From positions 159,667,471-159,731,470 of the forward strand of contig NC_081411.1 of assembly GCF_030272615.1 (NCBI RefSeq): a stretch of DNA of 64,000 bases, in the 5' to 3' direction. Position numbers and translations under genes: made by a program. Source of the DNA: Cryptomeria japonica (taxonomy: Eukaryota > Streptophyta > Pinopsida > Cupressales > Cupressaceae). Below the pieces are notes generated by a model. That model was not told the DNA's origin. It worked only from the letters and a program-made list of their open reading frames with translations, and made no database searches. This document shows positions 12,664-24,525 of this stretch, in pieces (the stretch's first letter is position 1; every line of letters starts with the position of its first letter).

Positions 12664-13104
12664 ATGAAATGAAAAAATTATCATTTATAAATATGATATA
12701 TATAAAATTAAATTAAATGAAAAGCCAACATATTTCTTTTTTAAATTGTAATGGCAAGTAAAGGTGAGCCGAAGAGGTATTTAAAAAATAATTGCCTATA
12801 GCAAATGGATGTTGTTAAACCCTATAATGCAAAATGCTAACTTGTATGATACACCCGTCTTCCATCATTATATTTATTATTTTTTTTCATTTATATTTTA
12901 TATCTATGAATAAATTAAATTTATAATTAATTTTTTTTAAACAATCTATTAGAGAATAAATATAAATAGTCACAGTGCATGTAATTATATGAAATCTTAT
13001 TATGAGATTGAAATCTTATTATGAGATTGTTCGTATATAATGTGTGACATGATCCTTATCTTTAAAATTTGATTAATTACTTACAATAATATGATATAAT
13101 TTAT
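12664..13104. other. AT-rich pre-insertion sequence with a 19-bp tandem repeat
   Basis: No gene is seen. GAAATCTTATTATGAGATT occurs twice in direct succession (12,991-13,009 and 13,010-13,028). This is the genomic flank of the LINE that starts at 13,118. Confidence 0.6.
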
Positions 13105-13117
13105 AAGTTTTATTAAC
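13105..13117 (+). repeat. Target-site duplication of LINE-2, 5' copy
   Basis: AAGTTTTATTAAC, repeated without mismatch at 19,258-19,270 directly after the A-rich tail. The exact edges are ambiguous by one or two A residues because the tail itself is A. Confidence 0.9.
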
Positions 13118-13425
13118 GGAAAGACATGTAAAAGATGGAATATTGAGAGGCGATGGAGCTCTGCATTTTCTCAGCATTTTCAACTATGATCTTTCCATGA
13201 ATCTGGAAGCAATTTCGAGGCATCAAGCGCTGACTGGGGTACTTCAGCGTCTACGTGGAGGATTTAAACTCCTCCACCTGGTTTGCTTTTTCTTACCTCG
13301 CCCACTTGCTTTGCTTGCTCTGCTTTTTCAATTACTCTTCTCTGCATTTTAATTACTCTGCTCTGCATCTATTAATTATGGTTAACCCATCTGCTCATCC
13401 CGCAAAACCCTAACCCTATTTTCCA

Positions 13426-15081
13426 ATGGAGCCAGAGTCTGATGTAATTAATAGCCCTAAACCCGCGCCGCAGTCAAACCCACCCTTGAAAAAAACCTTC
13501 ACTGAGATCGTCACCCCGCCTGTGAATGGAGTCCACTCGTCGACGCACTTCCTTAAGGCTCCTGCAAATGAAGGACCCAGTAAGGATGGTAAGTCCCCTT
13601 GCAATACCTCGGACCCCTTCTGCATTTCGCCAAATATGGAAATGTTGCATGAAATTGCCTCAGAAAAACTTAGGTTATGTAACGCTGCTATATTTTTTGC
13701 TTGTTTTGATGCTCAAAAGTGCCCGTCTAGGAAATTTGTAGACGATTGGTTTCACAATCTATGGAATCTTAAACTAGGGCTTAAAATCACATTCTGTAGA
13801 CAAATACAGAGAGGTTTGTTTCTCATCTTCTTTAATTCGCATGAGTCCCAGTTGGAAGCTCTTAAACGACAGTACTGGATAGCTAGAAATACCTCCTTCC
13901 GAGCTCTAGCTTGGTCTCCTGAGGTGGCTAATGAGGAAGTCCTCGCATTATTTGCTCCCAAATGGGTCATCCTCAAGGATGTCCCTCCCTTTCTGTGGCA
14001 TTTTCTTCCCCAATTCATGGAACCTTTTGGCAAAATAGTTCGGATCGATGAAACTGCTCGGTTGGTTCCCAACCTAGACACAAGAATGCTTGTCTCAATC
14101 AAGCCCGGAATCGACATCCCACCTTTTTTAAACCTAAATATTAATGGGGACATGTTTATCTATCTGGTTGAAATGCTTGGAGGATTTAATGCTTGTTTCC
14201 TCTGCAAGAAAGAAGGGCATATTCATAAAAACTGCCCAATTATTAGTCACAGGAACCAAAAGCATAACTCAGCTGGGACCTCTGTTAACCCTAATAATAT
14301 TAATGACCTAAATTCTTCATCTCCTCACTCTGCTAATGTGGTCTCTAAAGTTCCTACTCCCACTCCTAATGAACTTAACCCTCACAAGCCCGATCTCGCA
14401 CCATTAGCCCCTGAGCATCTCATCCCTGGCTCCGACCCTCTACTCGACCTTGTGGAACCGCACTCCGAGGGCTTTCAGCTTGTTACCTCGAGAAAACGAA
14501 GGCGTAAAACTACCCCTCTTAATGCCCTAAACCATAGTCGTTCAAATACCATCCAATTGGCCTCTAACCATAAACCCTAGGACACTCCTCAATCCCTTGT
14601 CATTTCTGTGGTTAAAAATATGGTCAAAAACCTAGAGAACCCTAATCGTGGTGATGATGATGCTAACATCTGTAATAACCCTGCAATGATCCTTAGATTC
14701 GGAACCCCCTTACAATCGGTCTCCTCTTCACATGCAGGTGTTATTACTGATCCTAGCACCATCAACCCATCGACTGCATCTACGCTCAAAGAGCTAGAGG
14801 ATAATCATATTATAGAAGTTATTTATGCAAACAAAGGCTTAGATGAAATTAGATCTAGCACTATGCTCCCTGTCTTTCTAGGCTCCCAGTTGTCTGGGTT
14901 CGACATAAGAGGAAATTCTGATATTAGAACTGAGCCTCCCGAAAACAGTGAAGATGATGAGGACCTTATGAAAGGTTACTCCCTAAATAAAAAGAAAGGT
15001 AGGCATGTGGGCTCCAAAAACAAGAAGTCTGGAGATCAACGCGGTCTCCCTACCAGCCCCCCCTTAAATCCTCCTTTTTAA
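13426..15081 (+). pseudogene. LINE-2 ORF1: DUF4283-like RNA-binding protein with CCHC knuckle
   Basis: The frame starts at ATG 13426 (MEPESDVIN) and runs 551 codons to TAA 15079-15081, interrupted by a single in-frame TAG at 14578-14580. Residues about 65-240 look like the DUF4283 domain of plant LINE ORF1s (CPSRKFVDDWFHNLW, RGLFLIFFNSHESQLEAL, LAWSPEVANEE, VILKDVPPFLWHFL). A CCHC zinc knuckle follows (CFLCKKEGHIHKNC, C-X2-C-X4-H-X4-C). The rest is proline/serine-rich with a basic patch (SRKRRRKT). The role, known for the family, is binding the element RNA. The ORF1 stop overlaps the ORF2 start by one base (TAATG). An alternative reading is two separate proteins split by the TAG, which I consider unlikely. 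Confidence 0.85.
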
Positions 15082-15083
15082 TG
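15077..15083 (+). promoter_or_regulatory. TAATG stop-start junction between LINE-2 ORF1 and ORF2
   Basis: ORF1 stops with TAA at 15079-15081, and the ORF2 ATG begins at 15081, sharing one A. The ORF2 N terminus (MKYISWNIRGLES) is the canonical start of LINE endonucleases, so the ATG is well supported. UAAUG junctions are known to mediate coupled termination and re-initiation in the silkworm LINE SART1. A similar use here is inference. Confidence 0.75.
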
Positions 15084-18000
15084 AAGTACATATCATGGAA
15101 CATTCGTGGCCTTGAGTCGCCTGACAGAAAATTTATTATTAAAAGGTTTATGGACTGTCATAAAAACCTAGACTGTCTGATGTTACAAGAACTTAAATTT
15201 GTTGGGTTCTCCCTCGACACTACTCTTGACTTCATTTGGAGAGATGCAATCAAAATCTATACCAACCACCCGAGAGGAAAGGGAGGTGTTGGTCTTCTGA
15301 TTGCCCCTCAATGGTCAATGTACCTCAAGGATAAAGGAACCTCCCCCAATAATAGAGTGGCCTGGGTTACCCTAGATGTTAAAGGAACTTGCTTTGGCAT
15401 ATGCTCCATATATGCGTCTAATGACTACAAGGAAAGAATATCCCTCTAGAATTGGCTAACATCCCTCCCAAATATCCCCTGGGTCATGGCTAGAGACTTT
15501 AATATGACTGAATCCCAGGATGACAAGGCTGGGGGACTCCTGTTTGAATGGAAATCCTTAGAAAAACCCCACTGGGACAAGTGTAAACCTGATACACCCA
15601 ACCTATGGCACACCTGGTGCAATTTTCAGCAAAACACTAATAGGATCTACTCCAGGCTAGATAGATTCTATGCTAATAAGGACTTCTTCTCATTTTCCCC
15701 CAATCAATCTGGGAATGTGGTTGCAGTCTTTCCAACTACCCTGTCTGATCACTTCCCCATTCTAGCCATCATTAATATTAGGAACTCTATCACCCCTAGC
15801 CACCCTCGCTATGAGAAGTTTTTGCTTAACACCTCCTTGCTACAAGATGAGGAAGTTCTTAATGCCATCAAGATAGTTAGACTCTTCAATTTGCAACCCC
15901 ATCTCCCCCAATCCCACACTCTCAGATGGCAGAGGAATATCTCCTCCTGGTAGAAACTTCTCCGAACCATTGGTTAGAAAAAAGCCAAGGACTTTAGGTT
16001 CATAGAAAAAACCCTTACCCTTCGGCTTCACTCCCTGGAGCATGAAATCCAACTACAACCCTCTTCTCCTACCTTGGCCAAACAGGTCTCCGAGGCTAGA
16101 AATATCCTCAGAAAACACCAGCGGGTTAAAATTAGAGGTGCTTTCATTAGAGCCCGTAACCACTGGCTCCAGTTTGGTGATAAAGGCTCCAAAATATTCT
16201 TTAATCTTCTCAAGAAAAAACAGATCAGAGAAAGAATAGACAGAATAACGGTAGATAATAAGGATCTCTTGGATCTCAATGATATCAAGGAAGCCTTTGA
16301 AATATTTTACAAGAGTATGTTTAGCTCAGAGGATAATGAGGCCTCGGTAGATGCTCGTACCAACTGTAGGACCATTATTCCTAATAGAATCTCTGAGGAT
16401 GAAGCTAGCCTCCTCAAAACTAAGCTAACAATGCGAGAAATTGAGGATGCCATTAAGGCTCTCAAGGATAACAAGGCCCTAGGCCCTGATGGACTTCCTG
16501 CTGAATTCTACAAAACCAACATTGACTGGATCTCCAATGACCTCTATGACATCTACAATAAGGCCCTTGACACTGGCACCCTGGGGGAATTCATAAATAG
16601 GGGCATCATTAAGCTTATTCCAAAAGAGGTGGATAAAGCCCTCATTAAGAATTGGAGGCCAATCACCCTCCTCAACGTCTCCTACAAAATCTTAGCCAAA
16701 GCCTTAGCCTCTCGCCTTGAGAAGATCCTCCCCAAATTCATTTGCTCTACCCAAACAAGATTCATTAAAGGTAGATACATCTTGGAGAATCTTGTAACGA
16801 GCTGGGAATCCATGGAATGGGCTAGAACCTCGAACCAAGACGCCACCATGTTCCTTGTTGGTTTTGAGAAAGCTTATGATAGGGTGGAATGGGACTTCAT
16901 CCTCATGATGCTCTCTGCCTTTGGCTTCCCTAGTGAGTTCTATGATTATGTTAGGATCCTCCTCAAGGACGCATCTGCCCTGGTTGAAGTCAATGGGATC
17001 CTCTCCCAGCTTATTCCTCTATCTAGGTCAATTAGGCAGGGCTGCCCCCTTGCCCCTGCTCTGTTTGTCATTGCATCAGATGCCCTGTATTATCTCCTTA
17101 GAGATGACACCCTATCCCCCCGTGTCCATGGCATTACTATGTCGGATGACTCTGATCTGATCAACATCCAGTTTGTCGATGACACCTCATTGTTCCGACA
17201 ACTCTCAAGGCACAATATTGATTCCCTTAATCAAAAACTTGACTTTTTTGGTAGAGCCTCTGGAGCCTGAATGTCTAGCAAAAAATCCATTCTACTTGGG
17301 TGGAAAGACAAACCTCTGGACTAGCTTCACTAGTTTGGATATGCTTGGGGAGGACCAAATAAATTAGTTTGTTACCTTGGTATCCCCTTTTCTGTTTCTC
17401 CCTCTCTTAAAAACATGTGGGGTTGGGTCAAGGGGAAAATAGACAGTAAGCTCAACAAATGGGACAATAGGGTCCTCTCCCTTGCTGGCAAGATCCAAGT
17501 CTACCAAAAAATCCTATCTTCCTACAGCATCTACTACTCCTCAGTGTGGATGTTCGGCAACTACCAAATCTTTGAAATCAAAAAAGTTATCAGATGATTC
17601 CTATGGTCTGATGGCAAGGGTAAAAGGAAAGCTCACGCGGTCAAATGGACCTAGTGCCACTTAGACAAAAAACTTGGTGGGATGGGCCTCAAGGATCTTA
17701 GGATGGAAGGTATCTCCCTCGCAGCCAAATGGATTTTTCACTAACTGGAAGGTCAAGAACCTTGGAAAATCCTCATCAGAAACAACATACAAAATGGTGT
17801 TCCCAAAACTGCCAAAACCTGGAAAGCCCTCCCGTTCAGTGATCTAATTGCAGGTGGTTTCCTTGTGTCTGTCCAAGGCACCTGAGTGTTTAAATCCATC
17901 TGGAAAGCCTGGGAGCATGTGCGTGGTCTTATCAACAACTCAAGCTTCAACTGTGACAATACCCTCCACGGTGAAAGGTCAATATGGTGGAACCTTCTTC

Positions 18001-19079
18001 ATAACTCCAAACCCCTGGCTTTGACCCAAGGTTGTTCTGCTAAGCACTGGAATAGTAAAGGAATCAAGTATATTATGGACATTTTAGAACATGATGACCT
18101 TATCAGCTGGGAGACTCTTAGCACTAAATATGATCTCCCTGCTTAGCATAAGAAGACCTACAACATGATAAAAAATGCTTGCACTCCCCTTAATCTCCCT
18201 AAGAACACCCAAGTTGACACCCATAGGTACCTTACATTCCTTTGGAAAAATGGCTCTGCCCTCCCCAAGATCAAAGCCAAGTCTATCTATACCCTGCTCA
18301 ATAGTGACACCTCGGTGATTGAGCTTATCAACACTTTATGGTATACTAACCATACCCCCCAAACTTGGCAGAAAACCTTTGAGAAGCTCTGGCGGTCCCC
18401 CATCCCCCCTAAGATCAAATGCTTCAAATGGATACTTATATTGGACAGACTACCTGTAAAGAATAAATCAGTTGCATATGATCTTTGTTCTGTCTGCAGA
18501 AAGCCTGAGACCGTGCGCCACATCTTCTTTGACTGCCCGTTTGCTAGAGAAATTTGGCTGCTGTTTGGAATATCTATTACAGAATATGTTTACACTCTTG
18601 ATATAGTTACTGGTTTTATTCAAGGACTGAGGAAGGATACTAACCTTGTTTGGCAAATGCTATCTTCTTACATTCTTTGGTTTATTTGGAAACTTAGGAA
18701 TGAGGAGAAGTTCCAAGGTATTACAAGGGAACGTATTGGGTTTTTTAAAAAACTCACACATTACAAAATTGTTGTGCAGGTCTGTTTTCTAATGAACATT
18801 GAGAGAAACAAGCTCCTGTGATTCCTCAAAGATGGCAAAGCTACCATGTTTGTCTATGAGATGCAAGATGGGTACGAGTGGGCGAGGATTGCGCAGAATC
18901 AGACCTCCTTTGACAAGGCAGTAAAAAAGCTGATAAAGGATCTCTAGGACAGCAGGCCCCCTCCCTTCAACAGGATAGAGATGTGCTCCCAGATCCTAGC
19001 TAGAAAGAAGGTGGTTTGGATGGAAGGAGTTCAAGGCTAGACCACTTGGCTAGAGGACCAGGATGAGGTTCTCCAATAG
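15081..19079 (+). pseudogene. LINE-2 ORF2: endonuclease, reverse transcriptase and zf-RVT
   Basis: Starts at ATG 15081 (MKYISWNIRGLESPDRK). Endonuclease: 15,081 to about 15,780 (MLQELK, GGVGLLIAP, DFNM, RLDRFY, LSDHFPI). Reverse transcriptase: about 16,440-17,270 (LGPDGLPAEFYK, NWRPITLLN, TRFIKGR, EKAYDRVEWDF, SIRQGCPLAPALF, catalytic FVDDT at 17,172-17,186). A zf-RVT motif (CSVCRKPETVRHIFFDC) is at 18,489-18,539. In-frame stops include 15447, 15951, 15975, 17268, 17595 and 18945. Many sit where W, Q or R is expected, for example TAG before NWLTSLP and TGA before FLWSDG. The true C terminus is probably TAG 19077. The active-site GDFN has become RDFN. No frameshift is visible over the nearly 4 kb frame. 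Confidence 0.9.
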
Positions 19080-19257
19080 TGCTGGACTCTGCTACGTCCC
19101 TTTTTTTTTTATTGTTGATATGATTAGTAGATAACTGTATATAGCTCTCTCCCTGGTTTTCCAGTTTGGCTGCTGAGGCCCGACCCTCTACCCTCTAATT
19201 TTGTATAAACTCTTCGTCTCCTTTTTGAACTCTCGATTTCTAATATATAAAAAAAAA

Positions 19258-19270
19258 AAGTTTTATTAAC
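19258..19270 (+). repeat. Target-site duplication of LINE-2, 3' copy
   Basis: Identical to 13,105-13,117 and placed directly after the A-rich tail of the element. Confidence 0.9.
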
Positions 19271-19980
19271 AAAATATTACAATTGTTTTTAAAAAGTAAA
19301 CCACATAACTTATAATTTTTTTCGTTTTTAAAGAATTGCATAAGAAAAGTTGTGTATTAACACATTTAAAAATAGAAAAACAATATTTTTCAACTTAAAA
19401 ATAATCATAAAGCTTTTCTATTTTTAAAAAAACACTTTATTCATATTTTTTATAATTTAATATTTAATATTTTTTTTTTTTAAAATATTATATTACAACA
19501 TTTTAAAAACCATAGATAATATAATTTACCAAATGTTTTATTAAAAAAAATAATAATAAAAAAAATTACAAAATTTCTTTCCTAAAAAACAAATAATAAT
19601 AATAATATTATTATTATTTCACAAAATGACAATGACAGTTTTACTTATTTCCTCCACATTAAAAGTACAGTGAAGTAGTCTTGAAATATAATTTTATAAA
19701 AACTGTAGAAGAAAATTTTATACAAGCAGATCTAGAAATAGGAAAACAACTTCTTTTTCCAGTCTAAAAATAGTAGTGAAGCTTTGTTTTTTAAATTTGG
19801 GTAAAGCTTTTCTATATATATTTAGGTGGTCTGTATGCATATAATTACACTACAGGCAATAGTTCACGAATTATCTCATTTGTTTTCGCTTTGCAGATCT
19901 TTGATATTTTAAGAGGGATTTAACGCTGAAACTCCTGCATGAGGATACAAAATAGTTCAAGATAGATTGGTATTTGCAAA
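19271..19980. promoter_or_regulatory. AT-rich upstream region of the RING gene, possible 5' UTR intron acceptor
   Basis: No coding sequence. A TATA-like run (TCTATATATATTTAG) lies near 19,812-19,826. TTTGTTTTCGCTTTGCAG (19,879-19,896) looks like a plant 3' splice site with its T-rich tract, about 85 bp before the start codon, so the gene may have a 5' untranslated intron. Neither assignment is tested. Confidence 0.3.
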
Positions 19981-20916
19981 ATGATGGCTCACATCACAAG
20001 AGGAGGAGAAGAGCAGACAAGGTCATGGGAAAGGATAATTATTGCTCCAGATGGCACCCAACTATGTTTTGTAGGTAAGCCAACTGAAAATACTGCGGTA
20101 CAGACAGATTATGAGAAGTTTTGTTGTGAAGTTTATCTTCTTCCTGGGCATGTTTTAATTATGAAATTGGCATTCTGTTTCGGACCTGGAGTGCAATTGA
20201 AGGAGGAGTTTGTGGGTGTTGTTTTAGAGGGGTTTGTAAGAATTGTGAATGCAGAGAACTGTGCCTATCTTCAAGCTAATGCAGAAGCCAATAATGGCCG
20301 AGCAATGGTTTTAGTGGACAAACAAGGAAATTCTACACATCTTCATTTGTACTATTATATCCAGGGTTTTACAGCACAAGATATTATAGGAGGCTCTAAT
20401 AATGATTATGCTGAAAGTGATGAGCAGGGAGAACAAATCTCACATGATGCTGTTCAGATCTCTCATGGAGATCAGAACTTGATAAATACAGAAGACTCTG
20501 AGAATGAGATGGAGCCACATTTTTATTCAAATGTGACCGTGCAAGATCTTTATTCAAATGCGAATCTTGGTGTGGCTGAATGCATTGCATATGGACTGTT
20601 TGTATTGAACACTGCTGGATTTTTGTTGCTTGCTGACTATTTCGGTATTAATGTTTATTCTCTTGATGAAACTCCCGAAATTTCTGATGAAGAAGCTGCA
20701 GAGATTTTGGGATCGCCCAGTGAAAGAATAAATTGTGATGTGGAGGATTTGTGTGTGATATGCTTCGATTCTTTGGAAAATAGTTGTGAGGATCTAAAAC
20801 AGTTGCCATGCAAGCACGTATATCATTATAAGTGTATTCTGAGATCCACCAAATTTAATAACAGCTGTCCCTTATGTCGTGAGAAATTCAACTATAGGGA
20901 AGGACACTCATGTTGA
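19981..20916 (+). CDS. RING-H2 finger protein, candidate E3 ubiquitin ligase
   Basis: An intact 311-residue frame starting at ATG ATG (19981) and ending TGA 20914-20916. The C-terminal RING is complete: C258, C261, C277, H279, H282, C285, C296, C299, with spacing C-X2-C-X15-C-X1-H-X2-H-X2-C-X10-C-X2-C, which is RING-H2. Such domains bind two zinc ions and recruit E2 enzymes. Residues 1-130 are unrecognised and look beta-rich. Residues 139-180 are acidic and probably disordered. Residues 199-220 are hydrophobic (AECIAYGLFVLNTAGFLLLA) and could be a membrane segment. It is the only clean host-type gene here, between LINE-2 and a decayed Copia. No intron interrupts it. An A-rich run follows the stop at once, so a retrocopy is possible. 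The substrate is unknown. Confidence 0.82.
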   Translation: MMAHITRGGEEQTRSWERIIIAPDGTQLCFVGKPTENTAVQTDYEKFCCEVYLLPGHVLIMKLAFCFGPGVQLKEEFVGVVLEGFVRIVNAENCAYLQANAEANNGRAMVLVDKQGNSTHLHLYYYIQGFTAQDIIGGSNNDYAESDEQGEQISHDAVQISHGDQNLINTEDSENEMEPHFYSNVTVQDLYSNANLGVAECIAYGLFVLNTAGFLLLADYFGINVYSLDETPEISDEEAAEILGSPSERINCDVEDLCVICFDSLENSCEDLKQLPCKHVYHYKCILRSTKFNNSCPLCREKFNYREGHSC

Positions 20917-22845
20917 AAAAAAATAAAAAATTTCATTGTATTTCTTGCAGTTATTGTTTCTTATTTTATTGTATTTAACAAAAAGACTTTCTTTTGAAAA
21001 TAAAAATAAAACGTTTTTTTTCAGAAAAAGTGTGAAAAAATTTGTATATAACAATTCTTATGAGGAGAATGTTCAAAATAATGGTTTAGTTGGTTGGAAG
21101 TTCTAATTTAGGGGATATTGATAATGACCTTTTTTTATCAAGATTTGCTTTATGTTTAGCTCCCTTTTATGATAAGATATGTATATGTATTTTTCAACAA
21201 TTCTCTTTTTTATTCTGAATATTGTACTATTTTCATTTAATTAATACAAAATTAAATTAAATAGATTCATTAAAAAATTAAATTAAATTTTCAAATTTTA
21301 AATGATAATTATTCATTGTGATATATTTTAACAAATATATATTAAAAATAATTTCATTGTGATTTTACAAATATATATTAAAAACAATTTCTTCTTGTTT
21401 TATATTAAAAATAAAATATAGACATAAAATATCTATATATAAAAATATTGATAATATATTAAAATATATAAATAAATTATAGTTTATATCATCTTTTAAA
21501 TTCTTTAGTCTTTTGGAACGTCTACTAGCTTACCATGTGAACTTTAATGATTAAAAAAAAACACAATTTCATTCATCAATCAGATGATGAATTTTTTAGA
21601 TAAATTGATATGAGATAACTAAATAAATAGTGTTGGATCTTTAGTGATCATAATGACTCTTATAAAAATGCATGCGAGAAAATTACTTGAAAATTTCAAG
21701 CATGACATTATTAACACTCTAATAATATAATAATGATTTTTGTATTTTCAATTCAGTAGTGGTGTCGTGGTTCATGTATGCTATCTTATTTTACATGACA
21801 CATCCCTTAGACCCCAAGCACCTATTCTAGGAAAATTCTTGTGGTATAGTCTATAAATTTTAGAATCCTAGATATAATTATATGTATCTTGTCATATTTC
21901 AATTGATTTTAAATATGCTATTTTTTGTTTAGTGAATTTTTATTTATCAATTTTTTTTAATTTCTTTTTATAAGTTGAGAAGGTAAAAAGTTATTAATAA
22001 TAGTGAAGTTTTTAGGATAGGCTCTCATATCAAATGTAGGAGCATTTTTTTTTCTAGAGTAGTGGATTTAATGGATTAAATATTAGATTGAGATCATTTA
22101 TACGATACAATTTTTTTAAATTAGATGTAAATAATTAATATAAAATAACCGATGTAAACTATAACATATAATAATTTGGTAAGAATTGAAAGTAAATAAT
22201 TAATATCATAAGTTGAACAATTTAATCACATAACTCAATCATATTGCCATTAAATTATATTGTCAATATATGTCAACATTTCCAATACATTTTTGAAACT
22301 TGAGATCTTGGAATGGTCATTCTCACTCTAAGAACATTTTAGTGGTCTTGGCCCTTGTAGCTATGATAAATTTAGGAGGAAATAATTCTTATTTAGAACT
22401 AACACAAATGTTGCCCAAACATCAAAACAACATGCTCTAGAGTATTACCTCAACATGCATAATGACCTTGAACAAGACAATCCCAATTATATGTTGTACT
22501 TAAAGCTGAACACACACTATGTGCCCCCTTTCTCTAAGTGCTCATAGCCTACCAAGTCACCTTCTTCTCCTTCTTCCATGAGTTATCTCCATGCACCTCT
22601 CCCAAGTCTCACATGAATATTTTATATAACTTTTTAAGGGACGAATTCCAAACCATCACACCCTTTCACAAGAGTTTCTTTTAACAATGTATAATATATA
22701 ATTTTATGAGTGTTTATGAATATTTTTTTATTTTAATCTCTCTTTTAACCAAACATTTATAATATCCTTTATTTTTATTTCCCTTTTAATTATACAAGGT
22801 TATTTTATTAAATTATTTTCTCTTGGAGAAAAAGTCACATAACAC
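20917..22845. other. AT-rich region, no gene seen
   Basis: It contains an AATAAA-like signal just after the RING gene (near 20,924-20,932) and another near 21,000, either of which could serve polyadenylation. Beyond that there are only short A/T runs, and I recognise no transposon ends. Confidence 0.5.
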
Positions 22846-22849
22846 ATAA

Positions 22850-24060
22850 GGTATGGTTGGACACAAAGGGGTATTCTCAAGTCCATGGGATTGACTATGG
22901 TGAAATATTCTCTTTTAGAAAAGATGACATCCATTTATTTCTTGTTATCACATGCACTAGTTTATGACTTAAAATATGAGAAAATGGACATAAAGACAAC
23001 ATTCCTTCATGGTGGTTTAAAGAAAGAGATTTATATGTCATGTATATAGATCTTTCCTGGTTGAGAGTAAAGAATATTTGGTATGCAAGTTTAAAAGTCT
23101 ATTTGTAGTCTTAAGTAATCTCCTAGAATGAGGTACTATAAATTTGATGCCTATTTGTTGATTTTGTGATTTGTGAGATCTAAATCTAGCTATTATGTTT
23201 ATTTTAAATCTAAAATGGTCACATTCACATAATTGCATTGTACATAGATGATATATTTTTTGGGGGAATGGTAAAAGTTTGATTTTAAATTTGAAGTGTC
23301 AATTGTCAACATAGTTTTAAATGAAGGATTTAGGTGTAACAAGGTATAGCTTAGGGATGGAGATCAAAAAAGACAAAGATAGAAAAATATTTAGTTAATC
23401 CAAAGTGAGTATGTCAACTCAATGTTGGAGAGATTCAACATGATAGATTGTAGATAGTTGGTTGTTCCTGTGTTGCAGGGGATGAAACTTTCTATGAATT
23501 ATTATGCAAAATATCTTACCAAGATATACTTCCAAGTATTCTCTATGTTTTCATGATTATCCTACTAGATATTAGAATTCCATGAGTATTCATAGGATTT
23601 TGGATTCAGAGTGCTAGGTGACATTGATAACAAAAGATCCACTAGTTAATATGTGTTCATGATGTTTGGTGGTGTTATCAGTTTGATGAGTAAGTGGTAG
23701 GTTGTAGTTGTTTTATCCATTAGACAAGCATAGTACATGAAAGACACTCACACTTTCAAGGAACCCATTTGGATCCTTAAATTATTTTTAGATATTGATT
23801 TTTACAAAAGATAGATTGCTATATTTTGTGACAGTCAAAGTGCTATTTACTTAGCAAAGAATCATACTTTTCATGCCAGAACAAAGGAAAATTTACGTTT
23901 AGTTTCATTTTATTCATGATATGGTGGAAGATGAAAAGGTGAAGTTGGAGAAAGTAGACACTTTGATGAATGTTGCAGATGCATTGACAAAAATAGTGAG
24001 GATAGATAAGTTTAGATGGTATTCAAAGGCTATGGGCCTTACAAACTCTAGTATTTAAAT
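22850..24060 (+). pseudogene. Decayed Copia pol: reverse transcriptase to RNase H
   Basis: Translation in shifting frames gives the Copia signature series in order: KGYSQVHGIDYGEIFS-like near 22,870; MDIKTTFLHGGLKKEIYMS near 22,990-23,040; YIDDIFF near 23,240 (the catalytic YVDD block); LGMEIKKDKDRKI near 23,350; GDIDNKRSTS near 23,620; CDSQSAIYLAKNHTFHARTK near 23,830-23,885; and LEKVDTLMNVADALTK near 23,950. Frameshifts and stops are many. This is the C-terminal reverse transcriptase and RNase H of a Copia element; the upstream gag, protease and integrase are not recognisable. Confidence 0.8.
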
Positions 24061-24289
24061 TTTGTTACTTTCATCGGCTCTTCAAATATGTTTGAAAAGT
24101 AGTATAATATCCAGCATTAAGGTGTCTCAACCTTAGAAGTTCCTAGAATTTATTTGGTACCACCTAATGATGTCATATGTTGAAGTGAAACATTGAGTTA
24201 TTTTTTAAATATTTGTAAATTATAATGTAGAAAAGTTTCCTATGATTTAGGAGATATGGATGAGAAGGTTTTTTATTTTTTAAAAGATA

Positions 24290-24525
24290 GGTGTTCTAGT
24301 TTGTTTGATTTGACTTTTCATTTATTTGATAGTTATCCCATGATACATTATGAGTTACAACTTGCACTTTCTATTTCCAATGAGGAGACAAGTTTGAGAA
24401 GTTGTTTTTACAAGTGGATTTTTGCATGAAGGAAATTTTTATTTCATGTTTAATTTTACATGGAATGTTAGCACATTGAAGATGTAATTCCTTTTATCAT
24501 GATGGAGTTTGAATGTGCATGTGTT
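24290..24525 (+). repeat. Probable LTR fragment of the Copia remnant, shared with 9,470-9,715
   Basis: It lies about 230 bp after the end of the Copia RNase H remnant, where a 3' LTR is expected. It matches 9,470-9,715 over most of its length with substitutions. LTR ends are not identifiable. Confidence 0.5.

Larger units (their letters stand above)
13118..19257 (+). mobile_element. LINE-2: full-length L1-type LINE
   Basis: About 6.1 kb, flanked by a perfect 13-bp target-site duplication and ending in an A-rich tail (from about 19,248). Structure: 5' untranslated region of about 300 bp, ORF1 (13,426-15,081), ORF2 (15,081-19,079), short 3' untranslated region. It lacks an RNase H domain, unlike LINE-1. 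The 5' end appears complete because the target-site duplication abuts a normal untranslated leader. All long open segments of ORF2 are in one frame, so no indel is visible; inactivation is by stop codons only. This points to a fairly recent insertion that was then hit by point mutation. Confidence 0.93.

Noticed and set aside
13390-13425. Telomere-like AACCCTAACCCT in the LINE-2 leader
   Set aside because: Only about two plant-telomere-like units just before the ORF1 start; this is common chance sequence and not an array.
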